Part shown: one piece after another, positions 34,510-42,083 of the stretch
Layout of the letters: each line of letters starts with the position of its first letter
Position numbering within the stretch: position 1 is the first letter of the stretch
Source: CADEED01 sp035502995
GTDB lineage: Bacteria; Pseudomonadota; Gammaproteobacteria; Steroidobacterales; Steroidobacteraceae
Assembly: GCA_035502995.1 (NCBI GenBank)
Contig: DATJTW010000119.1
Location: forward strand, 31,559 to 95,558
Reading direction: 5' to 3'
Length of the DNA stretch: 64,000 nt
Position numbers and translations under genes: made by a program
The notes under the pieces: generated by a model
What the model was told of the DNA's origin: nothing
Database searches by the model: none
The model's input: only the letters and a program-made list of their open reading frames with translations

Positions 34510-34896
34510 GGCCGGGATGCCGTCCCATCCCCGACGATCTCGGACCTTCTGCACACGTTGCCATATTTCCTCGGACATGGAGTTCTTCCAAACACCGCCC
34601 AGCAGGTATGCGACCTTCGGGTTCGCGCGCGCCTCAGCTTCTACCCTAGCGATTAGTTTCGGACCGTGGAGCGCGAGCAAGTCTTCAAGCGGTCCGGCAG
34701 ACAGATTTTCCATGATGGTATTCGAGGCGTCAGCCTTCAGAACCTCAAGCACGAAGAGCCAACCCGCATCGGGCCGCTCACGCACGAGATCACTAACCGT
34801 TTCCCAGAACTCAAAGAGGCGTTCGTACTCGGGCGACTTTTCGTCCGTGTGCTGTAGGGCAATCCAGCCTTGTACGACGCTATTGTCGAAGTGCAT
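34504..34896 (-). CDS. Cassette gene: DUF6869-like protein
   Basis: 130 residues, soluble and helical: WIALQHTDEKSPEYERLFEF, PDAGWLFVLEVLKADAS, AGPLEDLLALHGPKLIARVE. This order agrees with the DUF6869 family seen in many genomes and cassettes. Function unknown. Ends in the attC core with WDGIPAA. Confidence 0.7.
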   Translation of the reverse strand: MHFDNSVVQGWIALQHTDEKSPEYERLFEFWETVSDLVRERPDAGWLFVLEVLKADASNTIMENLSAGPLEDLLALHGPKLIARVEAEARANPKVAYLLGGVWKNSMSEEIWQRVQKVRDRRGWDGIPAA

Positions 34897-34905
34897 CGCT
34901 AGGCC

Positions 34906-34993
34906 GCCTAACGGTGAAGCTGAGCGGCGCGGCCGCGGTCAATTGGGCTTGGCACTTTATCTTTCACGCGTCCGCTCCAGCGAAGTGTTAGGC
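34906..34993 (-). repeat. attC site (88 bp)
   Basis: Cores GCCTAAC (34906-34912) and GTTAGGC (34987-34993). Belongs to the 34957 cassette. Confidence 0.9.
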
Positions 34994-35286
34994 GACACTG
35001 CGAGAAATTGTGCGAGTTTGTACGATCTGCGATTTCGACGCAGCGGGCGAGACGCTCCCTCTCGCACCTCAACTGCCGCCAAGCAGATCGCCTTGTCGAT
35101 GATCATACCGGCCGTAATGACGCGCGAAGCCGTCGTGCTGATCTTTGCATGAGTGTCGGCATCAATGGTGCCAAGCCAGGCTGCCGTCTCGTGCTCCCCA
35201 TAGGCAGATAGCTCTCGCACGAGTGGGACAATATCAAATGCGATTCCGCTAAGTCCGCGATCCATCAGATCGAGCAGGTTTGTCAT
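34957..35286 (-). CDS. Cassette gene: hypothetical protein with attC-encoded tail
   Basis: 109 residues, mostly helical: MTNLLDLMDRGLSGIAFDI, SAYGEHETAAWLGTID, SRVITAGMIIDKAICLAAVE. The end NTSLERTRER is attC-coded. Not recognised. Confidence 0.6.
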   Translation of the reverse strand: MTNLLDLMDRGLSGIAFDIVPLVRELSAYGEHETAAWLGTIDADTHAKISTTASRVITAGMIIDKAICLAAVEVREGASRPLRRNRRSYKLAQFLAVSPNTSLERTRER

Positions 35287-35289
35287 GTC

Positions 35290-35377
35290 GCCTAACGGCC
35301 AAGCTGAGCGGCGCGCGAGCAGGCGCACGAGCTTGGCACTTGATGTTGAACGCGTCCGCTCGAGCGCGGTGTTAGAG
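35290..35377 (-). repeat. attC site (88 bp)
   Basis: Cores GCCTAAC (35290-35296) and GTTAGAG (35371-35377). Its cassette is the stretch without a recognisable gene at 35378-35719. Confidence 0.9.
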
Positions 35378-35719
35378 CGCACATGTCGATCCTCGACGAA
35401 GCTGACTGAAGTCCCTTGGCACTTTATCTCTCTGGCGGATTGCCCTATTCCGTGACACCGATCGAAGGGCGCTCGCCGAAGTTGCGACAAAGAATGCCGC
35501 CGACGACGTAGCGGCGCAACACGGCTTACCTTAAATCGCTGGAGCGAGCGGCCCGCGGCCTGGATTGGACTTGCGATTGATCTCCGGGGCTCGCTCGAGC
35601 GACGGATCCGACGCGATGATCTGTCGGCGGGATCAGTGCGCCACTGCACCCTTCGAGCGCCGCGGAAACGAAGGGATGACTCTGGCGGTGAACTCGAACC
35701 TGAAGAAAAGATTTGTGCG
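35378..35719 (-). other. Gene-less integron cassette with attC debris
   Basis: 342 bases between two good attC sites in which I find no convincing reading frame on either strand. It contains a second copy of the attC centre (TTGGCACTTTATCTCTCT near 35417) and a pair of arm-like pieces (CGCTGGAGCGAGCGGC near 35539 and GGCTCGCTCGAGCGACGG near 35588). It may hold a small RNA, a promoter or simply fused remains of earlier cassettes. Confidence 0.55.
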
Positions 35720-35807
35720 GTCTAACGGTTGAGTTGAGCGGCGCGCGCGCCGATGTATGAGCTTGGCACTTTATCCCTCAGGCGTCCGCTCGAACGATTT
35801 GTTAGAC
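35720..35807 (-). repeat. attC site (88 bp)
   Basis: Cores GTCTAAC (35720-35726) and GTTAGAC (35801-35807). Belongs to the 35771 cassette. Confidence 0.9.
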
Positions 35808-36121
35808 GTCACACGAGAAACAAAGAATTTCTGCGCCTCCGGCTGCAAACCTGCGACCAAGGCATCAGGCAACTTGCGCTTCTGGCGGTCGCAGATGATC
35901 CAGAGGGAGTGGCCGGCGGTGTCGAGAATGAGCTCATCCTCCGAGCGATCACTCGCGATTGCAACAAGTGCGGCTTCCACTTCGGGCAGATCGGAGTCGC
36001 AAAGGTCTCCAGCAAAATCGTCTCGCTCGGAAAGATTCTGGGATTTGTCGAGCATGAAGGCGACTATCTCCTGGACTGTGAGAGCGGATCGCCTCCGGAA
36101 GATGTTGCGCAGCCAATTCAT
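35771..36121 (-). CDS. Cassette gene: hypothetical protein with attC-encoded tail
   Basis: 116 residues, soluble: LTVQEIVAFMLDKSQNLSE, PEVEAALVAIASDRSEDEL and HSLWIICDRQKRKLPDALV. Ends NKSFERTPEG from attC. Not recognised. Confidence 0.6.
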   Translation of the reverse strand: MNWLRNIFRRRSALTVQEIVAFMLDKSQNLSERDDFAGDLCDSDLPEVEAALVAIASDRSEDELILDTAGHSLWIICDRQKRKLPDALVAGLQPEAQKFFVSRVTSNKSFERTPEG

Positions 36122-36124
36122 GAC

Positions 36125-36212
36125 GTCTAACGGTTGAGCTGAGCGGCGCGCGCGCCGGCGTTTGAGCTTGGCACTTTATCTTTCACGCGTCCGCTCCAGC
36201 GATTTGTTAGAG
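36125..36212 (-). repeat. attC site (88 bp)
   Basis: Cores GTCTAAC (36125-36131) and GTTAGAG (36206-36212). Belongs to the 36220 cassette. Confidence 0.9.
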
Positions 36213-36219
36213 CGCACAG

Positions 36220-36567
36220 CTACCGCCTCTTCCGGTTACGAATCTCAACAACTTTAGTGATATCCAGAAAGTGCTTGCTGGCGCCCAGGTTGCAGTAGTG
36301 CCCTTCGGCACTCAAGACGCCGAGAACGACAATATCTGCAGTTCCCGAACCTCCCCCGCTATTCGCATCGGCGGGAAGCTCGGCGTCCTTTAGCTTCGCA
36401 GAGCTCACGCACCAAGCTTCACTAGACCCTTCAGGCGTGAACGCTGCCGTTTCGAAATTGTAAAAATACTCGCCCCGATACAGCTGTGGCGTGGGGCTCG
36501 GAACCTGGGTACCGGCAACAGCGACCAGCGTCGAGAGTGCAACTGCAGCAGCAAGTAGACCTTTCAT
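36220..36567 (-). CDS. Cassette gene: secreted hypothetical protein
   Basis: 115 residues with a signal peptide (LLAAAVALSTLVAVAG). Mature part has RGEYFYNFETAAFTPEG, EAWCVSSAK and EGHYCNLGAS; the two cysteines may pair. Function unknown. Confidence 0.65.
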   Translation of the reverse strand: MKGLLAAAVALSTLVAVAGTQVPSPTPQLYRGEYFYNFETAAFTPEGSSEAWCVSSAKLKDAELPADANSGGGSGTADIVVLGVLSAEGHYCNLGASKHFLDITKVVEIRNRKRR

Positions 36568-36572
36568 ATGCG

Positions 36573-36660
36573 CTCTAACGGTGAAGCTGAGCGGCGCGCA
36601 CGCCGACGTATGGACTTGGCACTTTATCCCTCACGCGTCCGCTCCAGCGCGATGTTAGGC
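36573..36660 (-). repeat. attC site (88 bp)
   Basis: Cores CTCTAAC (36573-36579) and GTTAGGC (36654-36660). Belongs to the first cassette after attI. Confidence 0.9.
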
Positions 36661-37118
36661 CGCCACCTCGCGAACGCCCATCCGAAAGCCGCGCCAATGA
36701 TCGCGCCCGCCGCGCCAAACACCAATACCGCTATCGGATGTGGCAGCTCCCACCCGCCTCGTGATTGCGCGTATGCGAAGCTGAGCGAGAAAAGCGCAAG
36801 CACGGCACTTGAGGCGCAAGCTGCAGCACTAGCCCAACCCTTCGCTGTGGCCGCCACCGAGCTTGCAACGAGAGACACACCAGAGAGTGCAAGCAGGGCA
36901 ACGAAGAGCTTTGCGGCGCGCTCAACTGTTGAAACCTCTCGGTAGCAGTCGACAATTGCGTAAGGCTGAACCAATTCATCCGGGCCGACCGGGGCGGGGA
37001 TTTCGTTTGCGCAGTCCATGTACGAACCAGGCGGGTCGTTCCAAACCACAGTTGCGACAAGAACGGCCGTCGCCGCAAGAATTGCAGCCGCGACCTTTAT
37101 ATTCCCGCGAGCGCTCAT
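36624..37118 (-). CDS. First integron cassette: membrane protein with attC-encoded tail
   Basis: 164 residues, helices at VAAAILAATAVLVATVVW, LFVALLALSGVSLVASSV, AACASSAVLALFSLSFAYA and IAVLVFGAAGAIIGAAFGWA. Its ATG is five bases from the attI junction, so it is the most recently or most strongly expressed position in the array. Ends NIALERTREG from attC. Function unknown. Confidence 0.65.
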   Translation of the reverse strand: MSARGNIKVAAAILAATAVLVATVVWNDPPGSYMDCANEIPAPVGPDELVQPYAIVDCYREVSTVERAAKLFVALLALSGVSLVASSVAATAKGWASAAACASSAVLALFSLSFAYAQSRGGWELPHPIAVLVFGAAGAIIGAAFGWAFARWRPNIALERTREG

Positions 37119-37123
37119 TGGCG

Positions 37124-37261
37124 GCCTAACTCTTATTTCTGCAGCCAATAAAACGGATGAATTTCGACATTCAGCATAAATAACGTGCTCGCGTTGATTG
37201 CTAACTATTGATTTAAATAGACCACGGCACCCCCGATGTCGTCAAACGCGGCCGATTGGTT
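37124..37261 (-). other. attI region between integrase and first cassette
   Basis: Core GTTAGGC (read on the minus strand, 37124-37130) marks the junction where cassettes insert. Further toward intI lies GTTAGCAATCAAC (minus strand, about 37193-37205), an inverted pair of GTT/AAC boxes that could be the additional integrase-binding sites of attI. The region is AT-richer than its surroundings. Confidence 0.7.
37216..37245 (-). promoter_or_regulatory. Candidate cassette promoter (Pc)
   Basis: On the minus strand TTGACG (37240-37245) and TCTATT (37216-37221) are 18 bp apart and point into the array, the place and direction of Pc in other integrons. Prediction from sequence only. Confidence 0.45.
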
Positions 37262-38227
37262 ATGCAGCATGCTCCTAAACCTCGCCTCCTCGACTTTGTG
37301 CGCGCCGAGATTCGCAAACGCCACTACAGCTACCGCACCGAGAAGCAATATGTCGGCTGGATCGTGCGCTACATCAAGTTTCACGGCGGCCAGCACCCGA
37401 AATCCCTCGGCGGCGCGGACGTCGAGGCATTCCTCTCCCATCTGGCCACGCGCCTTGATGTGGCGGCCGCGACACAAGCCCAGGCGCTCGCCGCGATCCT
37501 TTTCCTCTACAAGCGCGTGCTCGATACGAAGCTTCCCTGGCTCGACAACGTCACCCGCGCCCGGCGCCCGAAGCGGCTGCCGGTCATCCTCTCGCGCGAG
37601 GAGGTCCGCCGGCTGTTGGAGCACTTGCATGGGCCATATCGCACAATCGCGAGCCTTTTATACGGCAGCGGCCTGCGTCTGCTCGAAGCGCTCAGGTTGC
37701 GCGTCAAGGACATGGACCTGTCGACGCGGACACTGATCGTACGCGACGGCAAAGGATTCAAAGACCGAGCCACGGTGATTCCTGAATCGCAAGTCTCGGC
37801 GCTGAGGATCCGTCTGGCTCGCCTGCGGGAGATCCACGACGCCGCGATCGCGGCCGGGTTCGGCGGGGTCGAGCTGCCGCATGCGCTGCAGCGCAAATAC
37901 CCGCAAGCCCACCTCGACTTCGGTTGGCAGTATGTGTTCCCCGCCGCTCATCCGTCGCGTGATCCGCGCACTGGCGCCTGGCGCCGGCATCACTTGCACG
38001 AGCAGTCGATGCAGCGAGTCATGCGCGAGGCCGTACGTCGCTCCGGCATCGACAAGCCGGCGTCCTGCCACACACTGCGCCACTGCTTCGCCACACACCT
38101 GCTGGAAACCGGCAGCGACATCCGCACGGTCCAGGAGTTGATGGGCCACGCAAGCGTGAAGACCACGCAGATCTACACGCACGTCCTGAATCGCGGCGGC
38201 CTCGCTGCGCGCAGCCCGCTCGACTGA
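37262..38227 (+). CDS. intI: Integron integrase IntI
   Basis: Tyrosine recombinase of 321 residues that inserts and excises gene cassettes between attI and folded single-stranded attC. The catalytic set is visible: R139 (LLYGSGLRLLEAL), K164 in RDGKGFKD, H270 and R273 (SCHTLRHCFATHLLE), H296 (ELMGHASV) and Y305 (TQIYTHVL). The IntI-specific extra patch is present at ELPHALQRKYPQAHLDFGWQYVFP, which tells it from XerC/XerD. ATG at 37262 preferred over a TTG six bases earlier; no strong ribosome site is seen. Divergent from the array, the normal arrangement. Nothing suggests inactivation. Confidence 0.97.
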   Translation: MQHAPKPRLLDFVRAEIRKRHYSYRTEKQYVGWIVRYIKFHGGQHPKSLGGADVEAFLSHLATRLDVAAATQAQALAAILFLYKRVLDTKLPWLDNVTRARRPKRLPVILSREEVRRLLEHLHGPYRTIASLLYGSGLRLLEALRLRVKDMDLSTRTLIVRDGKGFKDRATVIPESQVSALRIRLARLREIHDAAIAAGFGGVELPHALQRKYPQAHLDFGWQYVFPAAHPSRDPRTGAWRRHHLHEQSMQRVMREAVRRSGIDKPASCHTLRHCFATHLLETGSDIRTVQELMGHASVKTTQIYTHVLNRGGLAARSPLD

Positions 38228-38250
38228 ACCACTGCGGCCGTCTGTCGCCT

Positions 38251-38436
38251 CTACAACAACGCGAGCGCTCGATCCCCGGTCCGGCGAGCCAGCGCGACTC
38301 CGGCCTTGAATGCCTCGTCGGCTTTCTTCTCGACCTGTTTGTTCCCGTCGGCGGTGGAGTACGAGGTCATCAACACCTTGTACAAACCCTTCAGCGCATC
38401 CGCGAACCCGGCTTGGATCTGCTCTTCTTCGTTCAT
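38251..38436 (-). CDS. Small hypothetical protein
   Basis: 61 residues, helical and charged: MNEEEQIQAGFADALKGLY, NKQVEKKADEAFKAGVALA. Strong ribosome site AGGAGAG before the ATG at 38436 supports it as a real gene. Convergent with intI, 23 bases apart. Function unknown. Confidence 0.6.
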   Translation of the reverse strand: MNEEEQIQAGFADALKGLYKVLMTSYSTADGNKQVEKKADEAFKAGVALARRTGDRALALL

Positions 38437-38498
38437 GAGGCTCTCCTGCTCTCGTGATTCGGGTTTGGCGTCGTGCGTCGTGATCGTCGACGACGACT

Positions 38499-39437
38499 TC
38501 AATGCGTACCGCCGGCCAACAGATAGGCCCAGACTCCGGCGAGCGCGCCCCACAATGGCCCCCAGATTCCCGCGAGGTGCTGTGTGTATTCATGTCCGCG
38601 CTTGGGCATCCACTTGAGAATGAAATAAACAGCGGGGTAGTACGCTGCGGGCCCGACGACCAATGCCAACGCGATCCATTTCTCGGTCAGTGCGTAACCG
38701 CCGTGCCAGTGCGCCCAACAAAACACTCCAGCTCCGATGACGTACGCCCCGGCTGCTGCCAGGTGAACTGGAAGAAAAGAAGAAGCCGGAGTTGTAGCCA
38801 TCGATGACACCTCGGGTTGAACTGGAACGGGCGTTTGCGGCGTCGCTTCTGCCGGGGGCTTGTCGGCCGCTTGCTCTTTCTCTGCCGCCTCGGCCAACCG
38901 ACCGAGCGTTTCGTACTTGAAGAAGTCGTAGATCACGAGAACGATCAGGGCTGCCAGAAATGCCGAAGCCCACGAGAAATGCGCTTTCAGCTGGAGACAT
39001 GCACATATCCCCAGCAGGCCCACGGAAATCCCATTCAGTTTCAGCCACCCCTTGTGCCGCTTCTCTGCCTTGCGCTGCTCGTCCGCGTCCACATGTGTCT
39101 GCGGCTCTCCGGTCAGCAGCCAGACGATGCCGAGCACGAACACGCCGGCAGCCAGCGCGGGCGCCAGCACCGGCTTCGCCAGGGCCGCGTTGGCAATGCT
39201 CGCGGCGATCATCAGATACATCCCGAGACTGAACAGCAGCGATTTCTGAATGCCTTTCTTCAGCTTGCTGAAGTGCAGGTAGTCATCGATGGCGAGCTTC
39301 AAGCTGAATGCACCGAGCGCGCTCAACAACAAGATGAAGTCGCCCTCTGCTTTGGCGATTTCGCCGGCCCAGATCCCGACGGTCGTGAAAAGGATCGCGA
39401 TATAAATGACGGTGTAGATCGCCAGAACGTGCGTCAC
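38499..39437 (-). CDS. Multi-spanning membrane protein, two halves joined by a proline-rich linker
   Basis: 312 residues. About six helices in the N-terminal part (from VTHVLAIYTVIYIAILFTTV through LVIYDFFKYETL), a Glu/Pro/Ala linker around residues 190-215 (KPPAEATPQTPVPVQPEV), then three more helices. A GTG at 39437 is chosen because GGAGG lies six bases before it; a GTG at 39461 is upstream of that site. Family not recognised. Confidence 0.65.
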   Translation of the reverse strand: MTHVLAIYTVIYIAILFTTVGIWAGEIAKAEGDFILLLSALGAFSLKLAIDDYLHFSKLKKGIQKSLLFSLGMYLMIAASIANAALAKPVLAPALAAGVFVLGIVWLLTGEPQTHVDADEQRKAEKRHKGWLKLNGISVGLLGICACLQLKAHFSWASAFLAALIVLVIYDFFKYETLGRLAEAAEKEQAADKPPAEATPQTPVPVQPEVSSMATTPASSFLPVHLAAAGAYVIGAGVFCWAHWHGGYALTEKWIALALVVGPAAYYPAVYFILKWMPKRGHEYTQHLAGIWGPLWGALAGVWAYLLAGGTH

Positions 39438-39607
39438 GGGGAACCTCCGGGTCTGGCGCACCGTTCGGTCTCATGACCTTTGTTCTTCTGGGCGCGCCTG
39501 AACGTAACTGTCGCGATCCTCGGAAATGAGACACCACCGGCACGATTCGGGCGCGAAACCGCCATTCCCTCGATCGGCCGCACCCCATGCGCTACCCTTC
39601 CCGCCCC

Positions 39608-41518
39608 ATGCGAGTCCTGCTCGTCACGCCCCCGATGATCCAGCTGAATACGCCGTACCCCGCGACGGCGTACCTCACGGGTTTCCTGCGCCAGCACGCC
39701 GCCACGCTGGGCCTCGAGGTCTCCCAGGCGGACGCCTCGATCCTCCTCTTCCTGCGCCTCTACTCCGCGCCGCTCATCGCCCGCATGGCCGAGGAACTGC
39801 GCCAGCGTGCGCGCCACGCGAAGCGCGCCGCGAAGATGCCGCCCTCGATCGCGCACTTCCTCCAGCACGCCGAGCGCTACGAGGAAACGGTCGACCCGGC
39901 GATCCGCTTCCTGCAGCGTCGCGACCCGAGCCTCGCGTTCCGCATCGTCGGCCGCGCCTATCTACCGGAAGGCCCACGGTTCGAGCCGGCGTTCGACGAG
40001 CAGATCCACGCGGCGTTCGGCCACCTCGGTACGACGGAGCAGGCGCGCTACCTTGCGAGCCTCTACGTCGACGACCTCGCCGACGTCTGGCGCATCGGCA
40101 TCGACCCGCGCTTCGAGCTCGCGCGCTACGGCGAACGCCTCGCCGCGAGCGCCGCCACCTTCGACCCGCTGCACGACGCGCTGAACGGCGAACCCACGCT
40201 GGTCGACACCGCGCTCGACGAGATCACGCAGGAGCTGGTCGGCACGCACACGCCGGACGTCGTCTGCATCACCGCGCCCTTCCCGGGCAACGTCTACGGC
40301 GCCTTCCGCATGGCCCGCACGATCCGCACCATCGCGCCGGACACGAAGCTGATCCTCGGCGGCGGCTGGGTTAACACGGAGCTGCGCAGCCTGCGCGACC
40401 CGCGCGTGTTCGACTACTTCGACTACCTGACGCTCGACGACGGCGAGCGCCCGCTGCTGAATCTCCTCTCGCGCCTCGCCGGCCGCGACCTGCCGCTGCT
40501 GCGCACCTATCTACGCGAGAACGGCGCTGTCGTCCTCAAGAGCGACCCGACCCAGCACGACATCCCGCAGAAGGACACGGGCGTCCCCACCTACGACGGC
40601 CTGCCGCTCGACTCCTACGTCTCCGTCATGGAGATGCTGAACCCGATGCACCGCTTCTGGTCGGACGGCCGCTGGAACAAGATCACGATGGCGCACGGCT
40701 GCTACTGGAAGAAGTGCTCCTTCTGCGACGTCTCGCTCGACTACATCGGCCGCTACGACGAGCCGAACACGGAGCTGATCCTCAAGCGCATCCGCGCGCT
40801 GATCGCGGAGACGGGTGAGACGGGTTTCCATCTCGTCGACGAAGCCGCGCCGCCCTCGGGTCTGCGCGCGATGGCGAAGAAACTGATCGCCGAGAAGCTC
40901 AGCATCACCTGGTGGGGCAACATCCGTTTCGAGAAGACGTTCACGCCGGAGCTCTGCCAGTTGTTGGCGGCGTCGGGCTGCGTCGCGGTGAGCGGCGGTC
41001 TCGAGGTGGCGTCGGATCGCCTGCTCAAGCTCATGAAGAAAGGCGTGACGGTGGAACAGGTGGCGCGCGTCACGCGCGCCTTCACGGACGCGGGCGTCAT
41101 GGTGCACGCCTACCTGATGTACGGTTTCCCCACCGAAACCGAGCAGGACACGATCGACGCGCTCGAGCGCGTGCGCCAGTTGTTCGCCGCCGGCTGCATC
41201 CAGTCTGCCTACTGGCACCGTTTCGCCGCGACGGCGCACTCGCCGATCGGCCTGAACCCGGCGGAATACGGCATCACACTGCACCCGCCGGCGAACATCG
41301 AGTTCGCGCACAACGACGTCGAGTTCCGCGATCCCACGGGCGCGGACCACGACTACCTGGGCGACGGCCTGCGCAAGGCACTCTATAACTACATGCACGG
41401 CGTCGGCCTCGTCGACGACGTGCGCAACTGGTTCGAGCCGCGCCAGCAGGGCAAGCGCAGCGTGCGCGTGCCGAAGACCACGGTGCCCGCCAACCTGATC
41501 GAACACGCGCTCTCCTGA
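39608..41518 (+). CDS. B12-binding-domain radical SAM protein
   Basis: 636 residues. The N-terminus MRVLLVTPPMIQLNTPYPA is a typical cobalamin-binding-domain entry, with ILGGGWVNTELR later. The radical SAM core begins MAHGCYWKKCSFCDVSL, in which C-x4-C-x2-C binds the [4Fe-4S] cluster (one residue wider than the commonest C-x3-C-x2-C but usual for this GCYW type). Such enzymes do methylations or other radical reactions on unknown substrates. An ATG at 39587 is possible but gives no domain sequence. The next gene starts seven bases after its stop. Confidence 0.85.
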   Translation: MRVLLVTPPMIQLNTPYPATAYLTGFLRQHAATLGLEVSQADASILLFLRLYSAPLIARMAEELRQRARHAKRAAKMPPSIAHFLQHAERYEETVDPAIRFLQRRDPSLAFRIVGRAYLPEGPRFEPAFDEQIHAAFGHLGTTEQARYLASLYVDDLADVWRIGIDPRFELARYGERLAASAATFDPLHDALNGEPTLVDTALDEITQELVGTHTPDVVCITAPFPGNVYGAFRMARTIRTIAPDTKLILGGGWVNTELRSLRDPRVFDYFDYLTLDDGERPLLNLLSRLAGRDLPLLRTYLRENGAVVLKSDPTQHDIPQKDTGVPTYDGLPLDSYVSVMEMLNPMHRFWSDGRWNKITMAHGCYWKKCSFCDVSLDYIGRYDEPNTELILKRIRALIAETGETGFHLVDEAAPPSGLRAMAKKLIAEKLSITWWGNIRFEKTFTPELCQLLAASGCVAVSGGLEVASDRLLKLMKKGVTVEQVARVTRAFTDAGVMVHAYLMYGFPTETEQDTIDALERVRQLFAAGCIQSAYWHRFAATAHSPIGLNPAEYGITLHPPANIEFAHNDVEFRDPTGADHDYLGDGLRKALYNYMHGVGLVDDVRNWFEPRQQGKRSVRVPKTTVPANLIEHALS

Positions 41519-41525
41519 ACCACGC

Positions 41526-42083
41526 GTGCTGATCGCGTTCAACAAGCCGTTCGGCGTCGCCTGCAAGTTCAGCCCGGAGCCGGGCAAGAAGACGCTGGCG
41601 GACTTCGTGGACGTGCGCGGCGTCTATCCAGCCGGCCGGCTCGACACGGACAGCGAAGGATTGCTGCTGCTGACGGACGACGGCGCGCTGCAGACACGCA
41701 TCGCCGAACCGCGGCACAAGCTCGCGAAGGTGTACTGGGCGCAGGTGGAAGGCGTCGCGACGGAAGACGCGGTGGCGAAGCTGCGCGCCGGCGGGCTCGA
41801 TCTCGGCGATTTCCGCACTGCGCCCGCGGACGCGCGGCTGCTCGACGAGCCCGCGGACCTGTGGCCGCGCGATCCGCCGATCCGCTACCGCGCGAAGATC
41901 CCGACGTCGTGGATCGAGCTGACACTGCGCGAAGGCAAGAACCGCCAGGTGCGGCGCATGACGGCGAAGGTGGGGTTCCCGACGCTGCGGCTGGTGCGCG
42001 TGAGCATCGGCGGGGTCAGCGTGAAAGGAATGACTCTCGGTGAGTGGCGTGAGGTCGACGCCGACGCACCGTGGAGTCGCTAG
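41526..42083 (+). CDS. RluE-like rRNA pseudouridine synthase
   Basis: 185 residues, the length of the short RluE/RsuA-type enzymes that lack an S4 domain. The catalytic aspartate is in PAGRLDTDSEGLLLLT near residue 40, and the later LREGKNRQVRRM motif is typical. Isomerises a uridine in 23S rRNA. GTG start at 41526. Convergent overlap of four bases with the glycosidase gene. Confidence 0.9.
   Translation: MLIAFNKPFGVACKFSPEPGKKTLADFVDVRGVYPAGRLDTDSEGLLLLTDDGALQTRIAEPRHKLAKVYWAQVEGVATEDAVAKLRAGGLDLGDFRTAPADARLLDEPADLWPRDPPIRYRAKIPTSWIELTLREGKNRQVRRMTAKVGFPTLRLVRVSIGGVSVKGMTLGEWREVDADAPWSR

Noticed and set aside
35008..35700. Reading the 34957 gene as a 230-residue protein
   Set aside because: The extension crosses a complete attC site and a gene-less cassette; the ATG at 35286 is the natural start just inside the cassette.
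24442..36660. Regularly spaced repeats as a CRISPR array
   Set aside because: The repeats are about 88 bp with inverted ends, spaced by genes of variable size, and lie beside an integron integrase; these are attC sites.
37131..37261. LexA box in the intI promoter
   Set aside because: No CTGT-N8-ACAG or other clear LexA palindrome was found; SOS control of this intI is not supported by sequence.
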